64,000 nt of DNA, taken from contig NZ_AP026763.1 of NCBI RefSeq assembly GCF_026000435.1, positions 3,305,722-3,369,721 on the forward strand. Reading direction: 5' to 3'. Every line of letters starts with the position of its first letter. Positions within the stretch are counted from its first letter, which is position 1. The notes beneath the pieces were generated by a model. It did not search any database, was not told the origin of the DNA, and saw only the letters and a program-made list of their open reading frames with translations. Origin of the DNA: Vibrio sp. STUT-A11 (lineage in GTDB: Bacteria > Pseudomonadota > Gammaproteobacteria > Enterobacterales > Vibrionaceae). Below are positions 12,274-20,728 of the stretch, piece by piece. Position numbers and translations under genes: made by a program.

Positions 12274-13191
12274 TTACCAGTCACGTGGTTTTAGGTATCG
12301 CTCGTAAAGCTCGGCTTCAGGTGTCCCAGCTTCAGGCTGATAACTGTATTCCCAGCGTGCTAGTGGCGGCATTGACATAAGAATCGACTCCGTACGTCCA
12401 CCACTTTGCAAACCAAACAAAGTGCCACGGTCGTACACCAAGTTAAACTCAACATAACGGCCACGACGATACAACTGAAACTCTCGCTCACGCTCGCCAA
12501 ACTCAATATCTTTACGTCGTGCAACGATGGGCAGGTAAGCCTGACAGAAGCCTTCACCCACCGCTTTGATGTAATCGAAACATTTGTCGAACTCCCAATG
12601 GTTCAAGTCATCAAAGAACAAACCACCAACACCACGAGTTTCGTTTCGATGTGGAAGGAAGAAATACTTGTCACACCAAGCTTTGTGATCCGAATAGACT
12701 TCATCACCAAATGGGGCACAGATGGCCTTCGCGGTATCGTGCCATGACTGGCAGTCTTCTTCGAAAGGATAGAACGGCGTTAAGTCGAAGCCACCACCAA
12801 ACCACCAAATCGGATCTTCTCCGTCTTTTTCTGCGATAAAGAAGCGCACATTGGCATGTGACGTCGGCACATACGGGTTTTTAGGGTGAATAACCAAAGA
12901 CACTCCCATCGCTTCAAAACGGCGCCCCGCCAATTCAGGGCGATGCGCTGTTGCTGACGCTGGCATTTCTTTGCCTTCTACATGAGAGAAGTTCACTCCA
13001 CCTTGCTCAAACACGTCGCCATCACGCAGAACACGTGAACGACCACCACCACCAAGACGCTCTCCCGGCTCACGATGCCAAGCATCTTCGACAAAGACGG
13101 CCTTTCCATCTTCTTGTTCTAACTGCTGACAAATGGAATCCTGAAGCGACATCAGGAACTGCTTTACGGCATGCTTATCGATTGCTGACAT
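12274..13191 (-). CDS. hemF: Oxygen-dependent coproporphyrinogen III oxidase
   Basis: Oxidatively decarboxylates coproporphyrinogen III to protoporphyrinogen IX in aerobic heme synthesis. 305 residues, as expected. Signatures include 'HPKNPYVPTSHANVRFF' with the conserved histidines, 'WWFGGGFDLTPFYPFEED', and the dimer-interface motif 'YVEFNLVYDRGTLFGLQSGG'. Lies 48 bp after tsaC and 102 bp before aroE. Confidence 0.97.
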   Translation of the reverse strand: MSAIDKHAVKQFLMSLQDSICQQLEQEDGKAVFVEDAWHREPGERLGGGGRSRVLRDGDVFEQGGVNFSHVEGKEMPASATAHRPELAGRRFEAMGVSLVIHPKNPYVPTSHANVRFFIAEKDGEDPIWWFGGGFDLTPFYPFEEDCQSWHDTAKAICAPFGDEVYSDHKAWCDKYFFLPHRNETRGVGGLFFDDLNHWEFDKCFDYIKAVGEGFCQAYLPIVARRKDIEFGEREREFQLYRRGRYVEFNLVYDRGTLFGLQSGGRTESILMSMPPLARWEYSYQPEAGTPEAELYERYLKPRDW

Positions 13192-13239
13192 ACGTTATTA
13201 CCTATTATCTGGTACCTATTAGAAGGCTGGTAGGCAGGG

Positions 13240-13797
13240 TTAGCCCTGTCTTAATATTTGCGAGGTTTTGGCGTCACGAATTTCACTTGGCTTATCACGA
13301 CCGCTGGTTTCACCACGAAGAATCGCCACCAGCTTATCACCCAGCTGCTGCTCAACCTCTTCCGTCGTCATACACGGCGGCAAGCCTGAAAGATTCGCGC
13401 TGGTAGAGGTTAACGGCTTTCCGAATGCATTACACATCTTTTGCACCAAAGGATGATCAGTCACACGAACTGCAATTGAGTCAAACTGTCCTGAAACCCA
13501 ATTAGAGACTTTATCGCTCGCAGGCATGATCCAAGTGTAAGGACCAGGCCAGGTGGCATGAACTTTATCTAACTGCGCTTGCGTCAGCTGAGATTCGTCA
13601 ATATAAGGTAATAGCTGATCGTAGCTGGCAGCAATAAGGATGAGCCCCTTTTCTACCGGGCGCTGTTTTAGTTCCAGTAGCTTTTGGATTGCCTCTGGAT
13701 TATCGGGATCACACCCAACGCCAAAAACACCTTCTGTTGGATAGGCAATCACTTCGCCTTGCTGTAGTGCATTGAGCACCTGTTCAAAGTTATCCAC
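13240..13797 (-). CDS. tsaC: L-threonylcarbamoyladenylate synthase TsaC (YrdC/Sua5 family)
   Basis: Makes threonylcarbamoyl-AMP from threonine, bicarbonate and ATP, the first step of t6A tRNA modification at position 37. 185 residues, so the short YrdC type without the Sua5 extension. Motifs are 'AYPTEGVFGVGCDP' at residues 18-31, the 'LKQRP' substrate loop, and 'LTSTSANLSG'. Heads the tsaC-hemF-aroE-DUF1488 run; divergent from purE. Confidence 0.95.
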   Translation of the reverse strand: MDNFEQVLNALQQGEVIAYPTEGVFGVGCDPDNPEAIQKLLELKQRPVEKGLILIAASYDQLLPYIDESQLTQAQLDKVHATWPGPYTWIMPASDKVSNWVSGQFDSIAVRVTDHPLVQKMCNAFGKPLTSTSANLSGLPPCMTTEEVEQQLGDKLVAILRGETSGRDKPSEIRDAKTSQILRQG

Positions 13798-13913
13798 CGA
13801 TGACTTCCTGATTATCTGACTGTATTATTTTCTCTGTGCCTAAGTGTACAAAGATTCATTCTCAGAGACTAAAGCAATTTTTTATAAAATGTATCTATAC
13901 TCTTTACAAAGGC

Positions 13914-13951
13914 ACGCAAACGTTTGCTTGAGATAAAAATCCCCGTATAAT
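13914..13951 (+). promoter_or_regulatory. purEK promoter with PurR operator
   Basis: ACGCAAACGTTTGCTT at 13914-13929 matches the PurR operator consensus except for the last two bases. It overlaps the -35 hexamer TTGCTT (13924-13929); after a 16-bp spacer comes a perfect TATAAT at 13946-13951. Purine-dependent repression is therefore likely. Confidence 0.85.
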
Positions 13952-14001
13952 GCGCACAAATTTATCAGCTCACCTAATTTTGCAGCTTGAAGGAGTTTGA
14001 G

Positions 14002-14487
14002 ATGAAAGTCGGTATCATCATGGGTTCTAAATCAGATTGGCCAACCATGAAACTAGCAGCGGACATGCTGGATCAATTTGGCGTGTCTTACGAAACAAAA
14101 GTGGTGTCAGCTCACCGTACTCCTCAACTATTGGCTGATTACGCAAGCAGTGCGAAAGAGCGCGGCATCAAAGTAATCATCGCAGGTGCGGGCGGCGCAG
14201 CTCACCTACCAGGTATGGCGGCGGCATTCACGAGCTTGCCAGTACTTGGCGTTCCGGTTCAGTCACGTGCTCTGAAAGGAATGGACTCTCTGCTGTCTAT
14301 CGTACAAATGCCTAAAGGTATTGCGGTCGGCACATTAGCGATTGGCGAAGCAGGTGCAGCAAACGCAGGTATCCTGGCAGCACAAATCCTGGGTACGCAT
14401 GATGAAAGTATCATGGCGAAGGTAGAAGCATTCCGCAACGAACAGACGGAAACGGTACTGGCTAACCCAAACCCAGCTGAGGACTAA
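14002..14487 (+). CDS. purE: 5-(carboxyamino)imidazole ribonucleotide mutase
   Basis: Converts N5-CAIR to CAIR in de novo purine synthesis. 161 residues from the ATG at 14002, which has AAGGAG six bases upstream; a longer TTG-started frame from 13987 is rejected because it runs through the ribosome site. Motifs are 'MGSKSDWPTM' (7-16), 'SAHRTP' with catalytic H38, and 'GAGGAAHLPGM'. Followed 4 bp later by purK; its PurR-controlled promoter is just upstream. Confidence 0.97.
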   Translation: MKVGIIMGSKSDWPTMKLAADMLDQFGVSYETKVVSAHRTPQLLADYASSAKERGIKVIIAGAGGAAHLPGMAAAFTSLPVLGVPVQSRALKGMDSLLSIVQMPKGIAVGTLAIGEAGAANAGILAAQILGTHDESIMAKVEAFRNEQTETVLANPNPAED

Positions 14488-14491
14488 TCGG

Positions 14492-15619
14492 ATGCACGTA
14501 CTGGTTCTAGGAGCAGGTCAGTTGGCTCGTATGATGTCTCTGGCTGGTGCACCACTGAATATTCAAATCTCTGCTTACGATGTGGGTAGCGGCAATATCG
14601 TTCATCCTCTTACTCAACATGTGCTTGGTCATGGTCTGGAAAATGCCATTGAACAAGTCGATGTGATCACCGCAGAATTCGAACATATCCCTCATGATGT
14701 GCTCGACATCTGTGAAGAGAGTGGAAAGTTCCTTCCGAGCACAGAAGCGATCAAAGCAGGCGGTGACCGTCGTCTTGAAAAAGCCCTACTCGATAACGCT
14801 GGCGTGCGTAATGCGAAATACTACGTGATTGAAACACGTGAAGATTTCGATCTTGCGATTGAGCACGTTGGGATGCCAATGGTTCTGAAAAGTGCATTAG
14901 GCGGCTACGATGGTAAAGGTCAATGGCGCTTGAAAGAAGCTTCTCAGGTAGACGCTATCTGGACAGAAATGGCCGAGTGCATTGCTGCAACACCAACTCA
15001 AGCCATTGTGGCAGAAGAGTTTGTTCCATTTAACTGTGAAGTATCTTTAGTTGGAGCTCGCGGTAAAGATGGCAGCATTGAAGTTTATCCACTGGCAGAG
15101 AACGTGCACACTGATGGTGTACTAAGCCTTTCTACCGCCATTGATGAACCTGAACTTCAAACGCAAGCCAAACAGATGTTTACTGCGGTTGCAGAAAGTC
15201 TCGGTTATGTAGGCGTATTAGCCCTAGAGTTCTTCGATGTTGATGGCACTTTACTGGTGAATGAGATCGCGCCACGCGTTCACAACTCAGGTCACTGGAC
15301 ACAGCAAGGTGCAGAAACCTGTCAGTTTGAAAACCATTTGCGCGCGGTTTGTGGTTTGCCACTAGGCAGCACGAAACTGGTTCGCGAAACGTCGATGGTT
15401 AATATTCTCGGTGAAGACACTTTGCCAGAAGCGGTATTAGCGATGGATGGTTGCCATATTCATTGGTATGGCAAAGAAAAACGTGCAGGCCGTAAGATGG
15501 GCCACATTAATGTGTGTGGAGACTACCCAGGAGAACTTCACCGCAGGCTATGTGCATTAGCCAACGTATTGGATAAAGAGGCTTTTCCTGCTGTGCATAG
15601 TTTTGCCAAGCAGTCATAA
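14492..15619 (+). CDS. purK: 5-(carboxyamino)imidazole ribonucleotide synthase
   Basis: ATP-grasp enzyme that carboxylates AIR to N5-CAIR with bicarbonate and ATP. 375 residues: N-terminal 'VLGAGQLARMM' binding loop, central ATP-grasp fold with 'LKSALGGYDGKGQW', 'VAEEFVPFNCEVSLVGAR', and the metal-binding 'LVNEIAPRVHNSGHWT'. Works directly with PurE, with which it forms a two-gene operon. Confidence 0.97.
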   Translation: MHVLVLGAGQLARMMSLAGAPLNIQISAYDVGSGNIVHPLTQHVLGHGLENAIEQVDVITAEFEHIPHDVLDICEESGKFLPSTEAIKAGGDRRLEKALLDNAGVRNAKYYVIETREDFDLAIEHVGMPMVLKSALGGYDGKGQWRLKEASQVDAIWTEMAECIAATPTQAIVAEEFVPFNCEVSLVGARGKDGSIEVYPLAENVHTDGVLSLSTAIDEPELQTQAKQMFTAVAESLGYVGVLALEFFDVDGTLLVNEIAPRVHNSGHWTQQGAETCQFENHLRAVCGLPLGSTKLVRETSMVNILGEDTLPEAVLAMDGCHIHWYGKEKRAGRKMGHINVCGDYPGELHRRLCALANVLDKEAFPAVHSFAKQS

Positions 15620-15644
15620 GATTAAAATCCAGATAAAGAACAAC

Positions 15645-15671
15645 AAAGGGTCGCATCATGCGACCCTTTTT
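15645..15671 (+). terminator. purEK terminator
   Basis: Near-perfect hairpin AAAGGGTCGCAT / ATGCGACCCTTT, followed by T residues, 25 bp after purK. May also act for the convergent zinc-finger gene. Confidence 0.85.
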
Positions 15672-15686
15672 AATGGGTAGTATCGT

Positions 15687-16256
15687 TTACTGAGCTTGCG
15701 TATGCTGACACTTGCGGTTGGCACACTGCAACTTCACCCCACTGGCGAGCTTCTTTTCAACCAGTAAAGTAAAACCGCACTCTTCACAACGGCCTTTGAC
15801 TGGGGGCTGGTTCACGGCAAACTTACATCTCGGGTAGTTATCACAGGCATAAAATGTTTTGCCGAAGCGTGTTTTACGCTCGACTAAATGGCCTTTGCCA
15901 CATTCAGGACAAGCATGTAGCTCCTGTGGCTGTTTTTCCGGCTCGGGCTGGTTAATCGATTCAATATGATGACAAGCCGGATAATGACTGCATCCGACAA
16001 ACATGCCATAACGTCCCTGGCGTAACACCAACTCGTTACCACACTCAGGGCAAGGTACGCCCAGCTCTTTGACGATGTGACCATCATTACTGTTCAGCGC
16101 TTTGATGTAATCGCAACCTGGATACTGACTACAGCCGAGAAACGGGCCGTGTTTACCGTGCTTAAGGATCAGCTCTGCTCCGCATTTTGGACACGGTTCA
16201 TGTTCGAGCGCATGTTCATGGGCAGAGAAAAGGCTGTTGTCGATTTTACTACTCAT
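15687..16256 (-). CDS. Topoisomerase-type C4 zinc-finger DNA-binding protein (YrdD-like)
   Basis: 189 residues with repeated CxxC...CxxC zinc ribbons resembling the C-terminal fingers of topoisomerase I: 'CPKCGAELILKHGKHGPFLGC', 'CPECGNELVLRQGRYGMFVGC', 'CPECGKGHLVERKTRFGKTF' and a final 'CEECGFTLLV' half. No catalytic topoisomerase domain is present. Probably binds single-stranded DNA or RNA; function unproven. Downstream of smg and dprA in the same direction, as in enterobacteria. Confidence 0.88.
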   Translation of the reverse strand: MSSKIDNSLFSAHEHALEHEPCPKCGAELILKHGKHGPFLGCSQYPGCDYIKALNSNDGHIVKELGVPCPECGNELVLRQGRYGMFVGCSHYPACHHIESINQPEPEKQPQELHACPECGKGHLVERKTRFGKTFYACDNYPRCKFAVNQPPVKGRCEECGFTLLVEKKLASGVKLQCANRKCQHTQAQ

Positions 16257-16338
16257 ACTTACCGTTTACTTGAAAGACATACCAAATGGACAAGTTCGCG
16301 TTCACACTCAACGGAACACGAACCTGCCGGAATGAGGC

Positions 16339-16818
16339 TTAGTGAAGGATCCCTTGTTCCTTGGTATATAACAACTCTTCCATCAGCGTATAAGCGTTTT
16401 CATTACCCGGTACATTAAACAGTACCATCAGAATGATCCATTTGAGGTCTTCAAGCTCAAATTCGTTTGTTTCCAGCCCCATCACTCGATCAATCACCAT
16501 CTCACGAGTTTCTGTCGTCAGGACATTAATCTGCTCAAGGAATAACAAAAAACCTCGGCATTCGAGATCCAAACGCTGCATCTCTTTCGCTGTGTAGATA
16601 CGAGTCGATGACGATGCACTACAAGCCGATATCGCAGAAGATGTTTCACTTTGCTGCAGCGCGGCAAGCTCTTCTAACCAGACAAGGGCTTTGTAGATAT
16701 CTTTTTGCTGGAAGCCTGCACGAAGCAACTCATCTTCCAACTCGTCTTGTTCGACCTGTAACTCCGCATCGCTATGGATGTAGGTTTCGAATAGATACAT
16801 CAGTATATCCATCATCAT
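16339..16818 (-). CDS. smg: Smg family protein (DUF494)
   Basis: 159-residue soluble protein of unknown biochemical role, consistently found beside dprA. The N-terminus 'MMMDILMYLFETYIHSDAEL' and helical acidic character match the family. Starts 2 bp after the dprA stop, so translation is probably coupled. Three successive ATG codons make the exact first residue uncertain. Confidence 0.88.
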   Translation of the reverse strand: MMMDILMYLFETYIHSDAELQVEQDELEDELLRAGFQQKDIYKALVWLEELAALQQSETSSAISACSASSSTRIYTAKEMQRLDLECRGFLLFLEQINVLTTETREMVIDRVMGLETNEFELEDLKWIILMVLFNVPGNENAYTLMEELLYTKEQGILH

Positions 16819-16820
16819 AG

Positions 16821-17951
16821 CTAGCCCCTCCCCTTTCGAATATAGCCACCTGAAACTGCAACAACATGCCCTGAGAGCTCAAGCTCTAAGAGCTGCATCA
16901 TGACTTCCTGGACAGGTATATTGGTCCTGTTTGCAAGAATATCAACTGGTGTAGCCTCATTTCCTACGTTAGCTAACAGCTGAGGAAATGGCAATTCTTC
17001 TTCAACAATTAAGGTAGAAAATAAATCTCTGCTCTGATTAACAGACCAATCAAGCAATGACTGTATTTCATCGAGTACATCTTTGGTCTTTTCTACGAGG
17101 CAAGCACCATTGCGAATCAAATGATTTCCGCCACTGGCATTTTTCGCATTAATAGAAGCAGGCAGAGCAAACACTTCTCGTCCTTGCTCAAGCGCATAAC
17201 GCGCCGTAATTAAAGAACCGCTTTTCTCTGCCGCTTCGACAACGAACACCCCCAGAGATAACCCACTAATAATTCGGTTGCGACGTGGAAAGTGATCCGG
17301 CCTTGGCTTTGCATTTGGGCGAAATTCTGAAATCAGTGCACCACTTTCTGCGACGCGCTGTGCCAACCCACGGTGCCGGGCTGGATAAATATGCGCTAAG
17401 CCGGATCCAAGCACAGCAATCGTCCTTCCTCCCGCTTGCAACGCTCCGTCATGCGCATGACCATCAATGCCCAAAGCGAGTCCACTGGTCACAACGAGAT
17501 CATTATTAACAAAGTCTGCGGCAAAGTGACGAGCGTACTGCAATCCGTCAACACTCGCGTTACGGCTTCCCACCATAGCAATCTGAGGCTGAGATAAACA
17601 CGTAGGATCGCCTTGCAAAAACAACAGCGGTGGCGGTGCAACAATCTGTTTAAGTAGCGGAGGGTAAAGCGGATCATCTAAAGTCAGAATATGGTGATTC
17701 GAAGCGAGCTCTTTCCAATTGAGGCAAGCTTCAACTTCTTTATCGACCGATGCCCAGGCCTGAAGTTGCTTCTGACTTAATCCAAGGCACTGCAGGTATT
17801 CATGAGAGGAGTTGATGATGTTTCGAGGCGTATCTTTAGCGAGTAACTGATTCAGTTTGACCCCGCCAACGCCTGGCAAGCAGCTCAGCTTTAGCCAGGC
17901 AACAAGGTCACTATCATTGAGTGGCTTCATCTGTGACAGGCACTTCAGCAA
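16821..17951 (-). CDS. dprA: DNA-protecting protein DprA
   Basis: Binds incoming single-stranded DNA and loads RecA during natural transformation, consistent with the competence of Vibrio. 376 residues: N-terminal helical SAM-like region, central Rossmann-like fold with 'MVGSRNASVDG', 'SGLALGIDGHAHDGAL' and 'FPRRNRIISGLS', and a C-terminal winged-helix segment. The 5' end overlaps the LysM gene by 38 bp; an internal ATG at 17930 would reduce this to 17 bp and is equally possible. Confidence 0.95.
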   Translation of the reverse strand: MLKCLSQMKPLNDSDLVAWLKLSCLPGVGGVKLNQLLAKDTPRNIINSSHEYLQCLGLSQKQLQAWASVDKEVEACLNWKELASNHHILTLDDPLYPPLLKQIVAPPPLLFLQGDPTCLSQPQIAMVGSRNASVDGLQYARHFAADFVNNDLVVTSGLALGIDGHAHDGALQAGGRTIAVLGSGLAHIYPARHRGLAQRVAESGALISEFRPNAKPRPDHFPRRNRIISGLSLGVFVVEAAEKSGSLITARYALEQGREVFALPASINAKNASGGNHLIRNGACLVEKTKDVLDEIQSLLDWSVNQSRDLFSTLIVEEELPFPQLLANVGNEATPVDILANRTNIPVQEVMMQLLELELSGHVVAVSGGYIRKGRG

Positions 17952-19017
17952 GAGGCGAAACGACCGTTACCTCGTTACTAATTGGTTTAGTACTGTTAGT
18001 AATCAAAGCCAAGCTGAAGTATTCATAAGGACGAATCACCAGCAATTCACCTACTTTACTTTGGGGCAGAATAATTGCTTTATCGAATAAACCCACCTCT
18101 TTTTGGAAGCCATCGCCATCTTTAGCAACCGGATGAGCGTCTTGTTTGAGATCAAACACACTGCCTTGTTTCAGCTTATCCGCCGTCCCTTTATCAATAA
18201 CAACAACCTGATTGGTTGAACTGAAGTGAATACCTTCGATATTTCCTAGTAACTTCGCAGTGCTACCCTGCGGTGCAGGAAGTGGATAGAAGGTCGTGGA
18301 AAGATCTCTGTTATCTATCATCTGGTTTGGTAAAGCGATGTCGTTACGAAGAACTTCCTGCAACTGAGCAGTGATTTTCAACCCTGAAAACGCTTCATAC
18401 GCCTCTACTAAATCCCCTTTTGCAATCAAGCGCAATGCGGTGATTTCCTTTGAAACGTCTTCACGAGAGAAAGTCTCGACCGGGCGGTAAATCACCCATT
18501 CCGTCGCAGTTTGCTCACCGCTGATGTACAACACATCTTCTGCGGTCAAATACCGACTGCCTTTAGAACTGCCGATAACTTTGACTGCATTGTCGAGCGT
18601 CTCTTTATCCACCAGTCGGTCAGAACTGAGATAAGGCATCACCAGACCTTCCGCAACCGTCGGCACCGCCTTCTTTTCGGTAATTCGAGCCTGTGGACTG
18701 AGTTTTTTTACCGGTTTTAAGCTCAGCACTGGCTGACCGTTCATCCATACCAGAGACAATTTATCACCGGGATAAATCAGATGTGGATTATCTATCTCTG
18801 GGTTAATTTGCCACAAACGAGGCCACAACCAGGGACTATCCAGGTACATTGCCGAAATATCCCATAAAGTGTCACCTTTCACGACCAGATAAGTTTGGGG
18901 CGCATCAGCTTTGACTGCGAGTGGATCAGAATCTGCATTCGCTGCAGCAGTGAAGGAGAATAATAACGGCAACATCATGCTGGAAACGTTGCGGAAAATG
19001 CGATTCATACCCCTCAT
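17914..19017 (-). CDS. LysM peptidoglycan-binding-domain protein
   Basis: Exported protein of 367 residues with a signal peptide (about 1-28, ending 'AAANADS') and one LysM domain at about 42-92, 'YLVVKGDTLWDISAMYLDS' to 'HLIYPGDKLSLVW'. The remaining 270 residues are not a family with known activity; no hydrolase motif is visible. It is commonly encoded just upstream of dprA in gammaproteobacteria and may act in the cell envelope. Divergent from def. Confidence 0.9.
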   Translation of the reverse strand: MRGMNRIFRNVSSMMLPLLFSFTAAANADSDPLAVKADAPQTYLVVKGDTLWDISAMYLDSPWLWPRLWQINPEIDNPHLIYPGDKLSLVWMNGQPVLSLKPVKKLSPQARITEKKAVPTVAEGLVMPYLSSDRLVDKETLDNAVKVIGSSKGSRYLTAEDVLYISGEQTATEWVIYRPVETFSREDVSKEITALRLIAKGDLVEAYEAFSGLKITAQLQEVLRNDIALPNQMIDNRDLSTTFYPLPAPQGSTAKLLGNIEGIHFSSTNQVVVIDKGTADKLKQGSVFDLKQDAHPVAKDGDGFQKEVGLFDKAIILPQSKVGELLVIRPYEYFSLALITNSTKPISNEVTVVSPLAEVPVTDEATQ

Positions 19018-19146
19018 CCTTGGTCTATTACGCAGTAGTTGGTATGGAAATTAATGCAAGGATGCTGTCATTTAGGTCATAAAATGTCTAGAATTGAGCC
19101 AACAAGGTTTGTGCTGTTTCGGCACAGTTCAATATTTCGAGTGAAT

Positions 19147-19665
19147 ATGTCTGTATTACAAGTATTAACATTTCCAGATGATCGCCTGCGCACAGTCGCT
19201 AAGCCTGTGGAAGAGGTGACACCTGAAATTCAAAAAATCGTCGATGATATGATTGAAACCATGTACGACGAAGAAGGTATTGGCCTTGCTGCAACGCAGG
19301 TTGATATTCATAAGCGTATCGTAGTGATTGATATTTCAGAAACTCGTGATGAGCCAATGGTGCTTATCAACCCTGAGATTCTGGATAAGCGCGGCGAAGA
19401 TGGCATCGAAGAAGGCTGTCTGTCGGTACCGGGTGCTCGTGCACTGGTGCCTCGTGCGGCTGAAGTTACGGTTAAAGCACTGGATCGTGATGGCAAAGAG
19501 TTCACCTTTGAAGCCGACGACCTGCTAGCGATTTGTGTTCAACATGAGCTTGATCACCTACAAGGTAAGCTGTTCGTGGATTACCTATCGCCACTGAAGC
19601 GTAAACGCATTCAGGAAAAGCTGGCGAAGATCAAACGCTATAACGAGAAGCAGCTAAGCGCTTAA
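19147..19665 (+). CDS. def: Peptide deformylase
   Basis: Removes the formyl group from nascent N-terminal methionine. 172 residues from the ATG at 19147; an upstream in-frame extension to 19039 is rejected because it would add 36 non-homologous residues. All three motifs are present: 'GIGLAATQ' (44-51), 'EGCLSVPG' with metal ligand C91, and 'HELDH' (133-137). Followed by fmt, which adds the formyl group to initiator tRNA. Confidence 0.97.
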   Translation: MSVLQVLTFPDDRLRTVAKPVEEVTPEIQKIVDDMIETMYDEEGIGLAATQVDIHKRIVVIDISETRDEPMVLINPEILDKRGEDGIEEGCLSVPGARALVPRAAEVTVKALDRDGKEFTFEADDLLAICVQHELDHLQGKLFVDYLSPLKRKRIQEKLAKIKRYNEKQLSA

Positions 19666-19698
19666 TCGCGACCCATACCAAATAGAAGGAAGTCTACC

Positions 19699-20646
19699 TT
19701 GAGTCAGTCTTTACGTATTGTCTTTGCAGGTACTCCGGATTTCGCCGCCCGTCACTTGGCGGCGTTGTTGTCTTCGGAGCATGAAGTCATCGCGGTTTAC
19801 ACAAACCCAGATCGTCCAGCGGGTCGTGGCAAGAAATTGGCTGCGCCACCGGTAAAACAACTGGCGCTGGAACACAATATCCCGGTTTACCAGCCTGAAA
19901 GCTTTAAGTCCGACGAAGCGAAACAAGAACTAGCCGATCTGAACGCCGACCTAATGGTTGTCGTGGCGTACGGTATGCTACTGCCACAAGCGGTTCTTGA
20001 TACCCCTAAACTGGGTTGTATCAACGTACATGGTTCTATCCTACCTCGTTGGCGTGGTGCGGCACCAATCCAACGCTCAATCTGGGCAGGTGATGCAGAA
20101 ACTGGCGTAACCATCATGCAGATGGATATTGGCCTGGATACGGGTGATATGCTGAAGATTGCAACTCTGCCAATCGAAGCGACGGATACCAGCGCATCTA
20201 TGTATGAAAAGCTTGCCGACCTTGGCCCGCAAGCCCTGATTGATTGTCTGGCAGATATCGCTGCAGATAAAGCTGTGCCAGTTAAGCAAGATGATGAGCT
20301 CGCAAACTACGCGAAAAAGCTCAGCAAAGAAGAAGCTCGCATCAACTGGAGCGACGATGCCGCACACATTGAGCGTTGCGTGCGTGCATTCAATCCTTGG
20401 CCTATGAGCCATTTTTCAGCGGCTGAAAACAGCATCAAGGTTTGGCAAAGCCGAGTAGCAGAGCAAACCAGCGATAAGCCAGCAGGCACGATTGTGCAAG
20501 CAGACAAAACCGGTATCTATGTTACGACAGGCAATGGCGTATTAGTTCTGGAGCAATTACAGGTTCCGGGTAAAAAAGCCATGCCAGTTCAAGACATTCT
20601 GAACTCGCGTGCATCTTGGTTTGAAGTTGGCACCCAGCTGATTTAA
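19699..20646 (+). CDS. fmt: Methionyl-tRNA formyltransferase
   Basis: Formylates Met-tRNA(fMet) using 10-formyl-tetrahydrofolate. 315 residues; the N-terminal catalytic domain has N109, H111 and D147 in 'NVHGSILPRWRG' and 'DIGLDTGD', and the C-terminal domain binds tRNA. Starts with TTG, supported by AAGGA nine bases upstream and by the family N-terminus 'LRIVFAGTPDFAARHL'. Lies 33 bp after def. Confidence 0.97.
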   Translation: MSQSLRIVFAGTPDFAARHLAALLSSEHEVIAVYTNPDRPAGRGKKLAAPPVKQLALEHNIPVYQPESFKSDEAKQELADLNADLMVVVAYGMLLPQAVLDTPKLGCINVHGSILPRWRGAAPIQRSIWAGDAETGVTIMQMDIGLDTGDMLKIATLPIEATDTSASMYEKLADLGPQALIDCLADIAADKAVPVKQDDELANYAKKLSKEEARINWSDDAAHIERCVRAFNPWPMSHFSAAENSIKVWQSRVAEQTSDKPAGTIVQADKTGIYVTTGNGVLVLEQLQVPGKKAMPVQDILNSRASWFEVGTQLI

Positions 20647-20689
20647 GCCATACTAGGGTGAGTTATTCCCCTAATAATACGAACTTTTA

Positions 20690-20711
20690 GAGGGCAGAGA
20701 TGCCCTCCTTT
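20690..20711 (+). terminator. Weak terminator-like hairpin after fmt
   Basis: GAGGGCA (20690-20696) / TGCCCTC (20701-20707) with a four-base loop and only a short, interrupted T stretch. May be partial, with read-through to rsmB. Confidence 0.4.
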
Positions 20712-20728
20712 ACTTTAAGGTACTCATC

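Noticed and set aside
12406..13406. Plus-strand ORFs over hemF and tsaC
   Set aside because: Shadow frames of well-supported minus-strand genes.
19039..19146. In-frame N-terminal extension of peptide deformylase
   Set aside because: The 36 added residues have no counterpart in the family and no ribosome site supports the upstream start.
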